Shown here piece after piece: positions 1-7,834 of a DNA stretch of 64,000 nucleotides. This stretch comes from Actinobacteria bacterium 69-20 (GTDB lineage: Bacteria; Actinomycetota; Actinomycetes; Mycobacteriales; Nakamurellaceae), in assembly GCA_001897425.1 (NCBI GenBank), contig MKSW01000003.1, positions 144,772 through 208,771 on the forward strand, given 5' to 3'. The notes under the pieces are model-generated. The model searched no databases. It saw nothing but the letters and a program-made list of their open reading frames with translations, and was not told the origin of the DNA. Positions within the stretch are counted from its first letter, which is position 1, and the number at the start of each line of letters is the position of its first letter. The translations under genes were made by a program, and so were the position numbers.

Positions 1-1
1 C

Positions 2-121
2 ATCGCCGGGCAGGGACCCGTCAAGGACTTCGATACGCAGCGTACCGTCGAATTGATCACGACCGGCGGGGCGCCCATGGCGGCTGGACGGGCGGGAAGT
101 GGGGCGAGGGAAACGCCATGA
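2..121 (+). CDS. C-terminal end of an ABC transporter component, probably the ATP-binding subunit (partial)
   Basis: An open frame enters from the left edge and ends in a TGA at 119-121, overlapping the ATG of the sugar permease by four bases (ATGA). The visible tail ends ...VELITTGG followed by a short Ala/Gly-rich stretch. The tight coupling to a BPD_transp_2-type permease says it is the previous gene of the same sugar-import operon. In XylG/RbsA-type systems this is normally the duplicated-ATPase subunit, but only 39 residues are visible and none is diagnostic; the substrate-binding protein is the alternative. Confidence 0.5.
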   Translation: MAGQGPVKDFDTQRTVELITTGGAPMAAGRAGSGARETP

Positions 122-1425
122 CCACCAACAAAGAATTGAGCGCCGACGACGGTGCCGCTCCGCCGTCCGCGACCGGGACCGCCACCAGCGCCGTCGTGCC
201 GGCGAACGGATCCTTCGGTGACATCGTCCGCGGCTGGGCCAGGCGTGTGCGCCACGGCGAAAGCGGCATGGCGCCGGTGCTGGTGGGCCTCGTCATCATC
301 ATCGTGATCTTCCAGGTGAAGGCGCCGCAGTTCCTGTCCGCCGGCAATCTGACGAACCTGATCATCCAGGGTGCCGCGCTGATCCTGCTCGGCATGGCCG
401 AGGTCTTCGTGTTGCTGCTCGGCGAGATCGATCTGTCCATCGGCTATGTCGGCGGCGTGGCCTCGGTCGTGACGGTGGCGTTGTCGTCGTCGAACGTCGG
501 CCCGGACTGGCCCTGGTGGATCTCCATCATCGCCGGGCTTGCGGCCGGAGCGCTGATGACGGGTATTCAGGGGCTGCTCATCACGCGACTGGGTCTGCCC
601 TCGTTCGTCGTCACCCTCGCCGGCATGCTCGGCCTGCAGGGTGTGCTGATCTACCTCGTCGACCACATCGGCGGCTCCAGCGGCGGCACCCTGCGCATCA
701 CCAATTCGGTGATCTTCAACCTCGTCAACGGCAACCTGGACCCGCTGGCCGGCTGGATCATCATGATCGTGGCGGTGGCCTTGTACGTGGTGCTGCTCTT
801 CCGGCGCAACCTGCGGCGCCGGGCGAGCAACCTGACGGCCGAGCCGCTCGCGCTCACCACGGTGAAGGCGATCGCGATCGCCATCGCCGGCGTCGTCCTG
901 GTACTCATCTGCAACGCGAACCGCGGCAGCAGCATCATCGCGCTGCGCGGGGTGCCGTGGGTGGTACCGATCATCGTGGCGGTGCTTGCGCTGTGGACCT
1001 TCCTGCTGACGCGCACGCGCTACGGCAAGTATGTCTACGCCATCGGCGGCAATGCCGAGGCGGCGCGGCGTGCCGGCATCAACCTCAACCGGATCCGGCT
1101 CATCGCCTTCATCTTCGGTGGGGTGACTGCGGCGCTCGCCGGCATGGTGTACGGGTCGTTTCTTGGCTCGGTGTCGAACAACATCGACGGCGGAAAGCTG
1201 GTGCTCTACGCGGTGGCCGCCGCCGTCATCGGCGGTACGAGTCTGTTCGGCGGGCGCGGCAAGATGGTGCACGCCCTGGTCGGCGGGATCATCGTCGCGG
1301 TCATCAACAACGGCATGGGGCTCATCGGCCTGGACGCCCCTCCGCAGTTGATGGTGACGGCGCTGGTGCTGCTGGCCGCGGTGATCGTGGACGCGGTCGC
1401 GCGACGCGGCCGGACCGAGACCTGA
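118..1425 (+). CDS. Sugar ABC transporter permease (XylH/RbsC-like)
   Basis: The 435-residue protein has a hydrophilic N-terminus of about 50 residues followed by roughly ten membrane segments, the layout of the XylH/RbsC/AraH branch of ABC permeases (BPD_transp_2). A GEIDLSIG motif after the third segment matches the conserved G-x-DLS-x-G of xylose and ribose permeases, and the C-terminal half carries the NAEAARRAGI cytoplasmic loop expected to touch the ATPase. It should form the membrane channel for a monosaccharide, most likely a pentose; the substrate cannot be read from sequence. It is translationally coupled to the partial gene before it and is the last gene of its operon, convergent with the next gene. 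Confidence 0.9.
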   Translation: MTTNKELSADDGAAPPSATGTATSAVVPANGSFGDIVRGWARRVRHGESGMAPVLVGLVIIIVIFQVKAPQFLSAGNLTNLIIQGAALILLGMAEVFVLLLGEIDLSIGYVGGVASVVTVALSSSNVGPDWPWWISIIAGLAAGALMTGIQGLLITRLGLPSFVVTLAGMLGLQGVLIYLVDHIGGSSGGTLRITNSVIFNLVNGNLDPLAGWIIMIVAVALYVVLLFRRNLRRRASNLTAEPLALTTVKAIAIAIAGVVLVLICNANRGSSIIALRGVPWVVPIIVAVLALWTFLLTRTRYGKYVYAIGGNAEAARRAGINLNRIRLIAFIFGGVTAALAGMVYGSFLGSVSNNIDGGKLVLYAVAAAVIGGTSLFGGRGKMVHALVGGIIVAVINNGMGLIGLDAPPQLMVTALVLLAAVIVDAVARRGRTET

Positions 1426-1474
1426 CGGGCCTCACCGTGCAGGCAGTGCCCGGCCGCGTCGGTCGTCATCATCG

Positions 1475-3265
1475 TCATATCGACTGGCTGTAGCCGAAGT
1501 ACTCGTGGTCCTCGTTGTATCCGCCGAACCCGGACCCGACCTCGGCGAAGTGCGCCACGAACTCGATGCCGCCGAGCCACTTGACGTGCTTGAAGCCGAG
1601 TTGCACTTCATTGCGCAACCGCAGCGGGGCCCCGTGCCCGTAGGACAGCGGCTCATCGTTCATGTCGTACGCGAGCATCGTCAGCGGTAGCTCCATCTGC
1701 TCGATGGGGTGCGCGTCGTAGTACAGGCCGCCGTCCGATCCGTCCGCGATCGAGTAGAAGACGACCCACTTCGCCTCGGGACTCGGCCGCACCAGATCCA
1801 CGATCGTCGACATGGCGACGCCACCCCACTTGGCCACCCCGGACCAGCCCTGGATGCAGTAGTGCTGGGTGATCTGCTCGTGGTGCGGCAGCGCCCGCAG
1901 GTCGGCCAGACTCAGCTCGACGGGGTGATCGACGAGACCGCCGACGCGCAGCCGGTAGTCCACGAAGTTGCCGGCCATTAGCCGCCGGTACTCGTCGGAG
2001 TCCGGGTAGGTGCCGTTGTGCCAGAAGTAGTCCGAGATGTCGGCGTCCGTGTACGTGCCGGGCTCGACATGCACCTTTTCCAGCCTGCGCTGGATGGGTC
2101 CGACGATTGCGTCGCCCACCTTCTGAACGGTGCGCGGGTGCTTCATGGTGAACGGGCTCGCCCACACCCACGCGACGATCACGACAACCATGGCCACGGC
2201 GAAGACGCCCAGTCCCACCGCGTCCCCCGCGTGGCGCGCAGCGAACATGGCGTTCAGGTTCTGCAGCGCGCCGGTGGTGAACACCATCGTCACGTGCATG
2301 ACGATGAACACCACGAACCACACCATGATCAGCGCGTGCAGCGAGCGGGCCAGCTGGATCGAGAAGTGTTTGCTGATCCGGTGCAACCGGGTGGACAGCG
2401 CGGGCGACATGCCGAGCCCGGTGACCAGCGCCAGCGGCGCCGCCACGAACACCGTCACGAAGTAGGCGAGCAGCTGCAGGCCGTTGTAGGCGACCCACCC
2501 GTTGTTCACCGGGAAGTCGAGCGACGCGTATTGGATCAACGTGGACAGCGCATTCGGGAACACGTCCCAACTGGTCGGCACGATCTTGCGCCATTGCCCG
2601 GTCGAGAAGAGCAGCACGTAGAAGATGACGCCGTTCAGGAGCCAGCCGGTATCCATCGTGAGGTGCCACCAGCGCGCCAAGCCGATGGAATGGCGCACCC
2701 CCGGCAGGCCGACCTGCGGAGGCAGGTCGACGGAGTCCTGCTTCGCCGTCCACAGCGGATCGTCCGGTGCCTTCGGCGCGATGCGCACCCATTCGGCGCC
2801 CGGACGGCTGTGCCGGGTCCAGTACAGGCGCGGGTGGTCGGTGAGGATCTGCCAGCCCGACCGGATGATGAACATCATGAACAGGATGTTCACGAAGTGC
2901 TGGACCGCAAGCCACCACGGCGTGCCCACCGCGCCGGACGCGGCACTGTTCGGATGGTCGCCGGGATAGGCCGCGATGAAGTGCTCGACCGCGGGAACGG
3001 TCCGCAGCCACTGCGCCACCGCGACCGCCACCAACAGCAGCACCAGGCCGATCGGAATCAGCCACAGCAGGTTGAACCAGCGGTCCTTGCCCACCCGCAA
3101 ACGGGGCGCGATGGCCGGCCGCGGCGGGATGCCACCGGCCCAGGTCGTGCGGTCGATCCGGTCCTCGCCGCGGCTGAGCTGCGCGCGGAATCCGGTGTCG
3201 GTGGCCGTGGCGGACCCCCGCGAGTCCGGAGGTGCCGATCGGGTCCGGTGCGAAGTTGTCGTCAT
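1475..3265 (-). CDS. Membrane cytochrome b / sulfite-oxidase-type molybdopterin oxidoreductase fusion
   Basis: The 596-residue protein joins two modules. Residues about 60-390 form a membrane cytochrome b-like domain with about six hydrophobic helices and histidines suited to heme ligation (LAVQHFVN, ARWWHLTMD, the SLHALIMVW...MHVTMVF helix). Residues about 410-596 are a sulfite-oxidase-fold domain with the likely Mo-ligating Cys in HYCIQGWSGVAKWGG. Electrons would pass between a Mo-pterin substrate site and the quinone pool through the heme helices; the substrate is unknown. The start at 3265 is chosen because GGAAGG sits 8-9 nt upstream; a longer start at 3301 is possible. It is divergent from blaI, with three dyad operators between, so it is probably under BlaI control. 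Confidence 0.85.
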   Translation of the reverse strand: MTTTSHRTRSAPPDSRGSATATDTGFRAQLSRGEDRIDRTTWAGGIPPRPAIAPRLRVGKDRWFNLLWLIPIGLVLLLVAVAVAQWLRTVPAVEHFIAAYPGDHPNSAASGAVGTPWWLAVQHFVNILFMMFIIRSGWQILTDHPRLYWTRHSRPGAEWVRIAPKAPDDPLWTAKQDSVDLPPQVGLPGVRHSIGLARWWHLTMDTGWLLNGVIFYVLLFSTGQWRKIVPTSWDVFPNALSTLIQYASLDFPVNNGWVAYNGLQLLAYFVTVFVAAPLALVTGLGMSPALSTRLHRISKHFSIQLARSLHALIMVWFVVFIVMHVTMVFTTGALQNLNAMFAARHAGDAVGLGVFAVAMVVVIVAWVWASPFTMKHPRTVQKVGDAIVGPIQRRLEKVHVEPGTYTDADISDYFWHNGTYPDSDEYRRLMAGNFVDYRLRVGGLVDHPVELSLADLRALPHHEQITQHYCIQGWSGVAKWGGVAMSTIVDLVRPSPEAKWVVFYSIADGSDGGLYYDAHPIEQMELPLTMLAYDMNDEPLSYGHGAPLRLRNEVQLGFKHVKWLGGIEFVAHFAEVGSGFGGYNEDHEYFGYSQSI

Positions 3266-3343
3266 ATCAGTGCCTTCCGTTCCCTGGGGGCCGGTGACCA
3301 CGCGGGATATGTGCCTTCCGGCGACGGGTCGCCGGAATATTCC

Positions 3344-3358
3344 TCTACATTCCGTAGA
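3344..3358. promoter_or_regulatory. BlaI-type dyad operator 1
   Basis: TCTAC-attcc-GTAGA is a perfect 5-bp-arm dyad with a 5-nt centre, in the gap between the divergent oxidoreductase and blaI genes. BlaI/MecI-family repressors bind TAC/GTA dyads of this sort as dimers. Confidence 0.75.
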
Positions 3359-3362
3359 AAAC

Positions 3363-3377
3363 TCTACGCCGTGTAGA
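3363..3377. promoter_or_regulatory. BlaI-type dyad operator 2
   Basis: TCTAC-gccgt-GTAGA has the same arms and spacing as the copy 19 bp to the left, so both can be bound on nearly the same face of the helix. Confidence 0.75.
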
Positions 3378-3396
3378 ACGAACAGGAGTGAGACGT

Positions 3397-3411
3397 TCTA
3401 CACGTTGTAGG
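3397..3411. promoter_or_regulatory. BlaI-type dyad operator 3
   Basis: TCTAC-acgtt-GTAGG is the third copy, with one mismatch in the right arm, 34 bp from copy 2 and close to the blaI start. This position suits autorepression. Confidence 0.7.
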
Positions 3412-3487
3412 ATCGTGGCCGCGGGACGGTGTGAGCGTCGCCGACGAGGGTCGCCGGAGTGGCGGCCAGGACGAGGGAGGCCGGCAC

Positions 3488-3847
3488 GTGGCGGGGCGCG
3501 GGGAGCTGGAACAGGCGGTCCTGCAAGTGTTGTGGGACAACCCTGCCGGGATCACCGCCCGCGATGTCACGTCCGCGCTGCCCGACCGGAACCTCGCGCT
3601 CACCACGGTGCTGACGGTCCTGGGCAGGCTGGGCGCCAAGGGTCTGGCGACGCGCGATGAGCTCGCTCACCCGCACCTGTACCGGGCGGCCGCGACTCGC
3701 GAGGAGTACATCGCCGACATTATGCTCGACGCCCTCGGCCGGGCACCGGACCGCGAGGCGGCACTCACACGGTTCCTCGGCTCGGTGACGTCGACCGACA
3801 CCGACCACCTGCGCCGCATGCTCCGGCACCGTCCACCACGCCGGTAA
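3488..3847 (+). CDS. blaI: BlaI/MecI/CopY-family transcriptional repressor
   Basis: A winged-helix repressor of 119 residues. The N-terminus (GRGELEQAVLQVLWDNPAG) and the recognition region (TTVLTVLGRLGAKGLATRD) match the BlaI/MecI fold, and the C-terminal half supplies the dimerisation helices. The GTG at 3488 is preferred because GAGGGAGG lies 7 nt before it; an upstream GTG at 3431 would add 19 residues that look unlike the family. It is followed one base later by an M56 protease gene, the usual BlaI-BlaR1 pairing, in which the protease cleaves the repressor on induction. Three dyads in the upstream gap suggest it represses itself and the divergent oxidoreductase gene. Confidence 0.92.
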   Translation: MAGRGELEQAVLQVLWDNPAGITARDVTSALPDRNLALTTVLTVLGRLGAKGLATRDELAHPHLYRAAATREEYIADIMLDALGRAPDREAALTRFLGSVTSTDTDHLRRMLRHRPPRR

Positions 3848-3848
3848 G

Positions 3849-4778
3849 GTGCTGCTCCACATCGAAGCCGTCTGCCTGGCAGCGCTGACCGCCCTGCTCG
3901 CGGGACCCGCCTCGGCCGGCCTAGCCCGGGCCCGATGGACTGCACGATCACCGCGCGCCGCGCTCGTGCTGTGGCAGGCGGTCGGGCTGGGCGGCGGGCT
4001 CGGTGTGCTGTCCGCCGGCCTGACGCTCGCCGCGGCGGATCTTGCGGGGCAGTGGGTCGCGGGAGTCGCCGCCGTGCCCGGGCAGTGGCGCCGATTCGGG
4101 CCGGCGGGCTGGTTCGGGATGGGCATCACGCTGGGCGTCGGCGTCTACCTCGTTTCGGCCACTGCCACCTCGACCATGCGCATCCTGGCCGATCGCCGCT
4201 CCCACCGTCACCGCCTCGCCCTTATCTCGACCCCTCTGGAGCCGCGCTGGCCCGCGGGCCGGGAGATGGGCACCCCGGTCCGCCTCGTCGACCATCCGCA
4301 CGCGGTGGCGTACTGCCTACCGGGGTTCCGCCCGCGGGTGGTGCTCACCCGTGGTGCGCTCGACGTACTCGACGCCGCCGAGCTGGAGGCTGTGCTGGCG
4401 CACGAGCAGGCACATGCCCGGGGCCGGCACGATCTGGTGATCCAGCCTTTCATCGCGTGGGCGAAGACGTTCCCGTTCCTTTCGCCGGGCCGGCGCGCGG
4501 TCGGGGCGGTAACCCTGCTCGTCGAGATGCTCGCCGACGACGCGGCGGTTCGGCGGTGCGGCCGGGCGCCGCTGCACAGCGCGCTGCACAAGCTGCGCGA
4601 TCAGCACCTGGCCGTCGGCGGGGCCGACACGGACGCCTGGCGTCGACAGCTGCGTACGCGGATCACGAGGATCTCGGCCGAGGCGCCGGGGGCATTGCCG
4701 CGGCCGATGAGCGCGCTTATCTACGGCGCCGCGTTCGTGCTGGTGGTGGCGCCGCCGATGGTGCTCCTGTTCAGTTGA
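3849..4778 (+). CDS. M56-family membrane metallopeptidase (BlaR1-like, without sensor domain)
   Basis: A 309-residue membrane protease with hydrophobic helices near residues 1-25, 38-65 and 85-105, then a cytoplasmic zinc-protease domain with HEQAH beginning at His185 and a last helix at about 288-307. Family members relay a signal by cleaving the partner BlaI repressor. It is only about half the length of staphylococcal BlaR1 and lacks the penicillin-binding sensor domain, as in other actinobacterial BlaR homologues, so the inducer is unknown. It starts with GTG one base after the blaI stop, so the two are surely co-translated. Confidence 0.88.
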   Translation: MLLHIEAVCLAALTALLAGPASAGLARARWTARSPRAALVLWQAVGLGGGLGVLSAGLTLAAADLAGQWVAGVAAVPGQWRRFGPAGWFGMGITLGVGVYLVSATATSTMRILADRRSHRHRLALISTPLEPRWPAGREMGTPVRLVDHPHAVAYCLPGFRPRVVLTRGALDVLDAAELEAVLAHEQAHARGRHDLVIQPFIAWAKTFPFLSPGRRAVGAVTLLVEMLADDAAVRRCGRAPLHSALHKLRDQHLAVGGADTDAWRRQLRTRITRISAEAPGALPRPMSALIYGAAFVLVVAPPMVLLFS

Positions 4779-4891
4779 CCCGCGCCCCGACCGGATCGGC
4801 GACCCCGCGCGGCGAGCCCGCAGTCCACGGACGCGTCCGGACATGCCGATGCGGCGTACCGTCGGACCAGCGGAGGGGAGGCGGACGCGGC

Positions 4892-5878
4892 GTGGCGGCC
4901 ATGACCATCGATCTCCATGCGCACCCGGGCAGGTTCTTCCTGGACGGCTTGGCCGACGACGATCCGGCCATGGCCTTGCGCGCGCTCGGCGGCCCGGCGA
5001 CCGACCTCGCGGACCTGCGGCCGGCGGGTATGACGGCGGTTGCGGTGGCGACGATCTCGGACCTTCGCGCACTGCGACTCGATCCGGCCGGCGGGCTGGT
5101 ACCGGGCCCGCCCGTCGGCGACGACGTTGCCTACGCCGACCACCTGCGGCAGGTGGCCGCGGCCCGCGCGGCTGTCGATGCCGCGGGTTTGCGGCTGCTG
5201 GCAACGGGTTCCGACCTGGATGCGGCCGCGGCGGCCGGCGTGCCCTGCGCGCTTCTGGCCTGCGAGGGCGCCGATTTCGTCGACACCGATCTCGCGCGGC
5301 TCGAAGCCGCCTTTGAGCGGGGCGTCCGGTCCGTCCAATTGGTGCACTATGCGGCGAACCGGTTCGGCGATGTGCAGACGCTGCCGCCGACGCATGCCGG
5401 GTTGACGGAGGCCGGTGCGGACGTCATTCGCGAAATGAACCGCCTCGGGATGCTCGTGGATCTCGCGCACGCGACCTTCGAGACCACCTGTGACGCGGTG
5501 CGGGTGTCCACGGCTCCGATCATGGTGTCGCACACGCACCTGCGCGGCACCGGACACGACCATCCGCGCATGATCGGTGTGGAACACGCTCACGTCGTCG
5601 CCGACGCGAACGGCGTCATAGGCGTGTGGCCCAGCGGTTTCTCGTCCCGGTCCCTCGACGACTTCGTGCGCGAGATCGATCGTTTGGCGGACGTTGTCGG
5701 GCCGGATCACGTGGGCATCGGTACCGATATGGACGCCAACTATCGCCCGGTCATGACGTCGTATCGGCAATTCGCGGTGCTGCGAGACGCGCTCGGTGCG
5801 CGGGGTTACTCCTCGGCGGAGGTCGACGTCATGCTCGGTGGAAACGCGGCGCGGTTGATCCGGACCGTGTGCCGGTGA
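4892..5878 (+). CDS. Membrane dipeptidase (peptidase family M19)
   Basis: A 328-residue metal-dependent dipeptidase of the renal-dipeptidase family, an amidohydrolase-fold TIM barrel. Visible metal-site motifs are DLHAHPG at the N-terminus, a glutamate in LLACEGADF, PIMVSHTHLRG and VGIGTDMDANY. Such enzymes cleave dipeptides, often with D-residues or dehydropeptides, and in bacteria may act on peptidoglycan-derived peptides. GTG 4892 is chosen because AGGGGAGG ends 10 nt upstream; ATG 4901 is the alternative. It lies about 110 nt after the BlaR-like gene in the same direction and could share its transcript, which would give the locus a cell-wall theme, but no direct link is visible. Confidence 0.9.
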   Translation: MAAMTIDLHAHPGRFFLDGLADDDPAMALRALGGPATDLADLRPAGMTAVAVATISDLRALRLDPAGGLVPGPPVGDDVAYADHLRQVAAARAAVDAAGLRLLATGSDLDAAAAAGVPCALLACEGADFVDTDLARLEAAFERGVRSVQLVHYAANRFGDVQTLPPTHAGLTEAGADVIREMNRLGMLVDLAHATFETTCDAVRVSTAPIMVSHTHLRGTGHDHPRMIGVEHAHVVADANGVIGVWPSGFSSRSLDDFVREIDRLADVVGPDHVGIGTDMDANYRPVMTSYRQFAVLRDALGARGYSSAEVDVMLGGNAARLIRTVCR

Positions 5879-5927
5879 CGTTCGGCGTAGCGTGAAATCA
5901 GGCGGGCCATGTTCGAGGAGCGATGGT

Positions 5928-6182
5928 ATGGCGACGAACGAGAAGGCGGACGGGCGAACCTCGAGCCGGGAGCGGCTGGTCGGTGAGCCCATGCGCGACG
6001 ACCACGTCGAGGCCTGGTGGCTCTTCGGTATCACCACCGCCGCGCTGTTCGCGGCCGGGATCATCCTGCCCGCGGTGCTGCATGACGGCGGAATGTTCTG
6101 GCCGCTCACGATCGTCGGCGCGTTCGTGATCACTGCCCTCATGTCCGCGGCCGCGGTGCCGCATCTACACCGTCACCACTGA
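5928..6182 (+). CDS. Small two-helix membrane protein of unknown function
   Basis: An 84-residue protein with a charged N-terminal 30 residues, a membrane helix at about 32-52, a short loop with HDGG, a second helix at about 58-75 and a His-rich tail (HLHRHH). GAGGAG 7 nt before ATG 5928 fixes the start. No family is recognised. It follows the dipeptidase by about 50 nt and may be in its operon. Confidence 0.75.
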   Translation: MATNEKADGRTSSRERLVGEPMRDDHVEAWWLFGITTAALFAAGIILPAVLHDGGMFWPLTIVGAFVITALMSAAAVPHLHRHH

Positions 6183-6490
6183 CGGACTCCGGGTGGCGGC
6201 CACCGGCGTGGTGGAGTGCTGTGACATATGCCTGGGACGTATGCCCGGGTACATGCCCGTCGGCGACGACCGCGTCGACTGCACCCCTTGTCCGGCTCGG
6301 GACTTTCGGCTCTCACCGATGCGCCGACGCGACATAGAATCCTGGAAGATGCAACGCCGGGCGATCGCGGCATGCCGGACCGTCACCGGGCATGCCTGCT
6401 GGCATCCGGTTTGCCGCGCCGACCGAGGAGTGCGGCTCACTGCGGCCGTCGCCGGTCGGGCCCACCGGGTCAACCTGGGAGGCGATCGGT
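6183..6490. other. Intergenic stretch without a convincing gene
   Basis: About 300 bases with several overlapping short frames but no ribosome-binding site or recognisable protein. No repeat, terminator or tRNA was seen here. Confidence 0.5.
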
Positions 6491-6844
6491 ATGAGTACTC
6501 CGCTCAAGGATTCGGCCGTGTGGACAGGGGACTGTTCGGCGACGGTCCACCTCGATCGGTGCGACGGCCCGCGAGAGGGCCGCGTCCGGGCCCCGACATG
6601 TTGGGTCGCGGAACACCCCGGCCGCTCGTTCGAGGCGGTCGACTTGGGCGATCGCGCCACGAAGATCGCGCTCTACGAATGTTGCCTCACGAAGGGGACG
6701 TCGTTCGCGATCTATCGATGGGTGAACCTCGAGGACCTGGTCGAGTTGTGGCCCGAGCTTCGGCTGCCACCGGCGGTTCGCGCGGAATGGGAGGGAGCGC
6801 TCACGGCCGCCGGCCTGTTGCAGCGGCACCGGCTCGCCGGATGA
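6491..6844 (+). CDS. Hypothetical protein, cysteine-containing
   Basis: A 117-residue protein with GGGAGG 8 nt upstream of ATG 6491. It contains several cysteines in its first two thirds (GDC, DRCDG, PTCWVA, ECC) and ends in an acidic/hydrophobic helix-rich tail. No domain is recognised. It stands alone in a region that also holds a decayed toxin-antitoxin locus, which fits an accessory gene. The start and reality of the gene rest mainly on the ribosome-binding site and high-GC codon use. Confidence 0.6.
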   Translation: MSTPLKDSAVWTGDCSATVHLDRCDGPREGRVRAPTCWVAEHPGRSFEAVDLGDRATKIALYECCLTKGTSFAIYRWVNLEDLVELWPELRLPPAVRAEWEGALTAAGLLQRHRLAG

Positions 6845-6969
6845 CGGGCGGCGCTGCCGGGTCCCGCTGCTGACGTCGCCATCACCCCGGGCGTGATGCC
6901 CCGTGGGATTAGGGGTGGATGAGCGAGCCGACACCGCTCGAAGTGCACGTGTCGGTTGAGCGGCCTTGA

Positions 6970-6989
6970 ATATAGCTGTAATGCTATAT
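6970..6989. promoter_or_regulatory. Palindrome at the head of the toxin-antitoxin remnant (probable operator)
   Basis: ATATAGC-tgtaat-GCTATAT is a perfect inverted repeat with 7-bp arms and a 6-nt centre in an AT-rich patch that stands out from its surroundings. Operators of toxin-antitoxin modules usually lie just before the first gene and are bound by the HTH antitoxin. Here it lies about 20 bp before the remaining toxin coding sequence. Confidence 0.6.
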
Positions 6990-7182
6990 CCTTCGAAGTC
7001 AGACCAGGGTGACGTACTGGCTTGCACCGGCACGGCGGGTCGTGTTGTTGACCGTATTCGCGAAGTCTCGGCAGATCGAGTCCGCGGAGGTCGCGCGGGC
7101 GCTTCGAGCGCAGCAGACCTGCGAAGCGTCGCACGGTATGGCGCATCAGGTTTTCGATCCGGAAAGGAGGGGTCGGTCATGA
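6982..7182 (+). pseudogene. RelE/HigB-type toxin remnant, 5' truncated
   Basis: The open frame reads ...VTYWLAPARR, VVLLTVFAKSRQ, ALRAQQTCEASHGM and ends ...FDPERRGRS, the C-terminal half of RelE/HigB-like toxins (core strand VVLLTVF-K followed by an Ala/Arg-rich helix). Full toxins are about 105-120 residues; only about 57-66 codons remain before an in-frame stop at 6979-6981, and no frame upstream encodes the missing N-terminal half. The frame ends in TGA 7180-7182, overlapping the antitoxin ATG by four bases, so the original coupling is intact. The nearest possible start is GTG 7009, without a good ribosome-binding site. Probably non-functional. Confidence 0.75.
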
Positions 7183-7475
7183 GTGGTCAGCATGGTTCCT
7201 ACGAGGAGATCGTTCGAGCTCGCCGCGGTTCGACCGAGTTTCGTGAGGGGTTCGACGAGGCCCGTCGCGCTTACTTGATCGGTAAGGCGGTGCATGAGCG
7301 ACGAGTTGCGCTCGGCCTGACTCAGGTGGAATTGGCAACGCGGGCGGGGATGACGCAGTCCGCGCTCTCGCGACTGGAGGGCGGCGGGACTGTCCCGACG
7401 ATCCCGGTCCTCGATCGACTCGCCGCGGCGATGGGTATGGCGCTGACAGTCGCCTTCGAACCCGCCGCTGCTTGA
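7179..7475 (+). CDS. XRE-family HTH antitoxin (HigA-like)
   Basis: A 98-residue protein with AAGGAGG 8 nt before ATG 7179. Residues 40-95 are a Cro/CI-type helix-turn-helix (LGLTQVELATRAGMTQSALS RLE...), and the N-terminus FREGFDEARRAY resembles antitoxins paired with RelE-like toxins. In full modules the antitoxin neutralises the toxin and represses the operon. Here the adjacent toxin is truncated, so it is an orphan that may still bind the upstream palindrome or other sites. It lies 80 bp from tRNA-Arg. Confidence 0.88.
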   Translation: MSGQHGSYEEIVRARRGSTEFREGFDEARRAYLIGKAVHERRVALGLTQVELATRAGMTQSALSRLEGGGTVPTIPVLDRLAAAMGMALTVAFEPAAA

Positions 7476-7554
7476 CGCTGCGGGTTGGCGACCCTTGACG
7501 CGCCCTTGATCTGCAAGAGCGCCGCGCGGCGTTGTGACCTGTGGCGATGATGGG

Positions 7555-7626
7555 CGCCCCCGGCAGGATTCGAACCTGCGCACCCGCCTCCGGAGGGCGG
7601 TGCTCTATCCCCTGAGCTACGGGGGC
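7555..7626 (-). tRNA. tRNA-Arg, anticodon CCG
   Basis: The minus strand folds as a full cloverleaf: 7-bp acceptor (GCCCCCG/CGGGGGC), D-arm GCTC...GAGC, anticodon stem CCGCC/GGCGG with loop CTCCGGA (anticodon CCG, reading CGG), a 4-nt variable loop, and T-arm GCAGG-TTCGAAT-CCTGC. The discriminator is G and CCA is not encoded. CGG is a heavily used Arg codon in such a GC-rich genome. The arginyl-tRNA synthetase gene lies 1 kb away. Confidence 0.97.
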
Positions 7627-7834
7627 CCGAGGACCAACTTTATCGCATGGCGCCGTGCCGGGTCGCCATCGCTCCGCACGCCGCCGCGGGGGCCACGAGC
7701 GGCGTCCCCGGGACGACGTGGCTGGGCCGCCATATATCCCATGGAGTAAGACTAAGTTCCATATCCTAGGACGCAGGCATAGAGTCGACCACACAGAGAC
7801 ACAGAGACACAGTTGCGTCGACGGGAGCATGAGC

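Noticed and set aside
6392-6490. N-terminal extension of the hypothetical protein at 6491
   Set aside because: The frame is open but has no ribosome-binding site; GGGAGG clearly serves ATG 6491.
7555-7626. tRNA-Arg 3' end as an attachment site for an island to its left
   Set aside because: The region to the left looks accessory, but I found no second copy of the tRNA 3' sequence and no integrase gene in the window.
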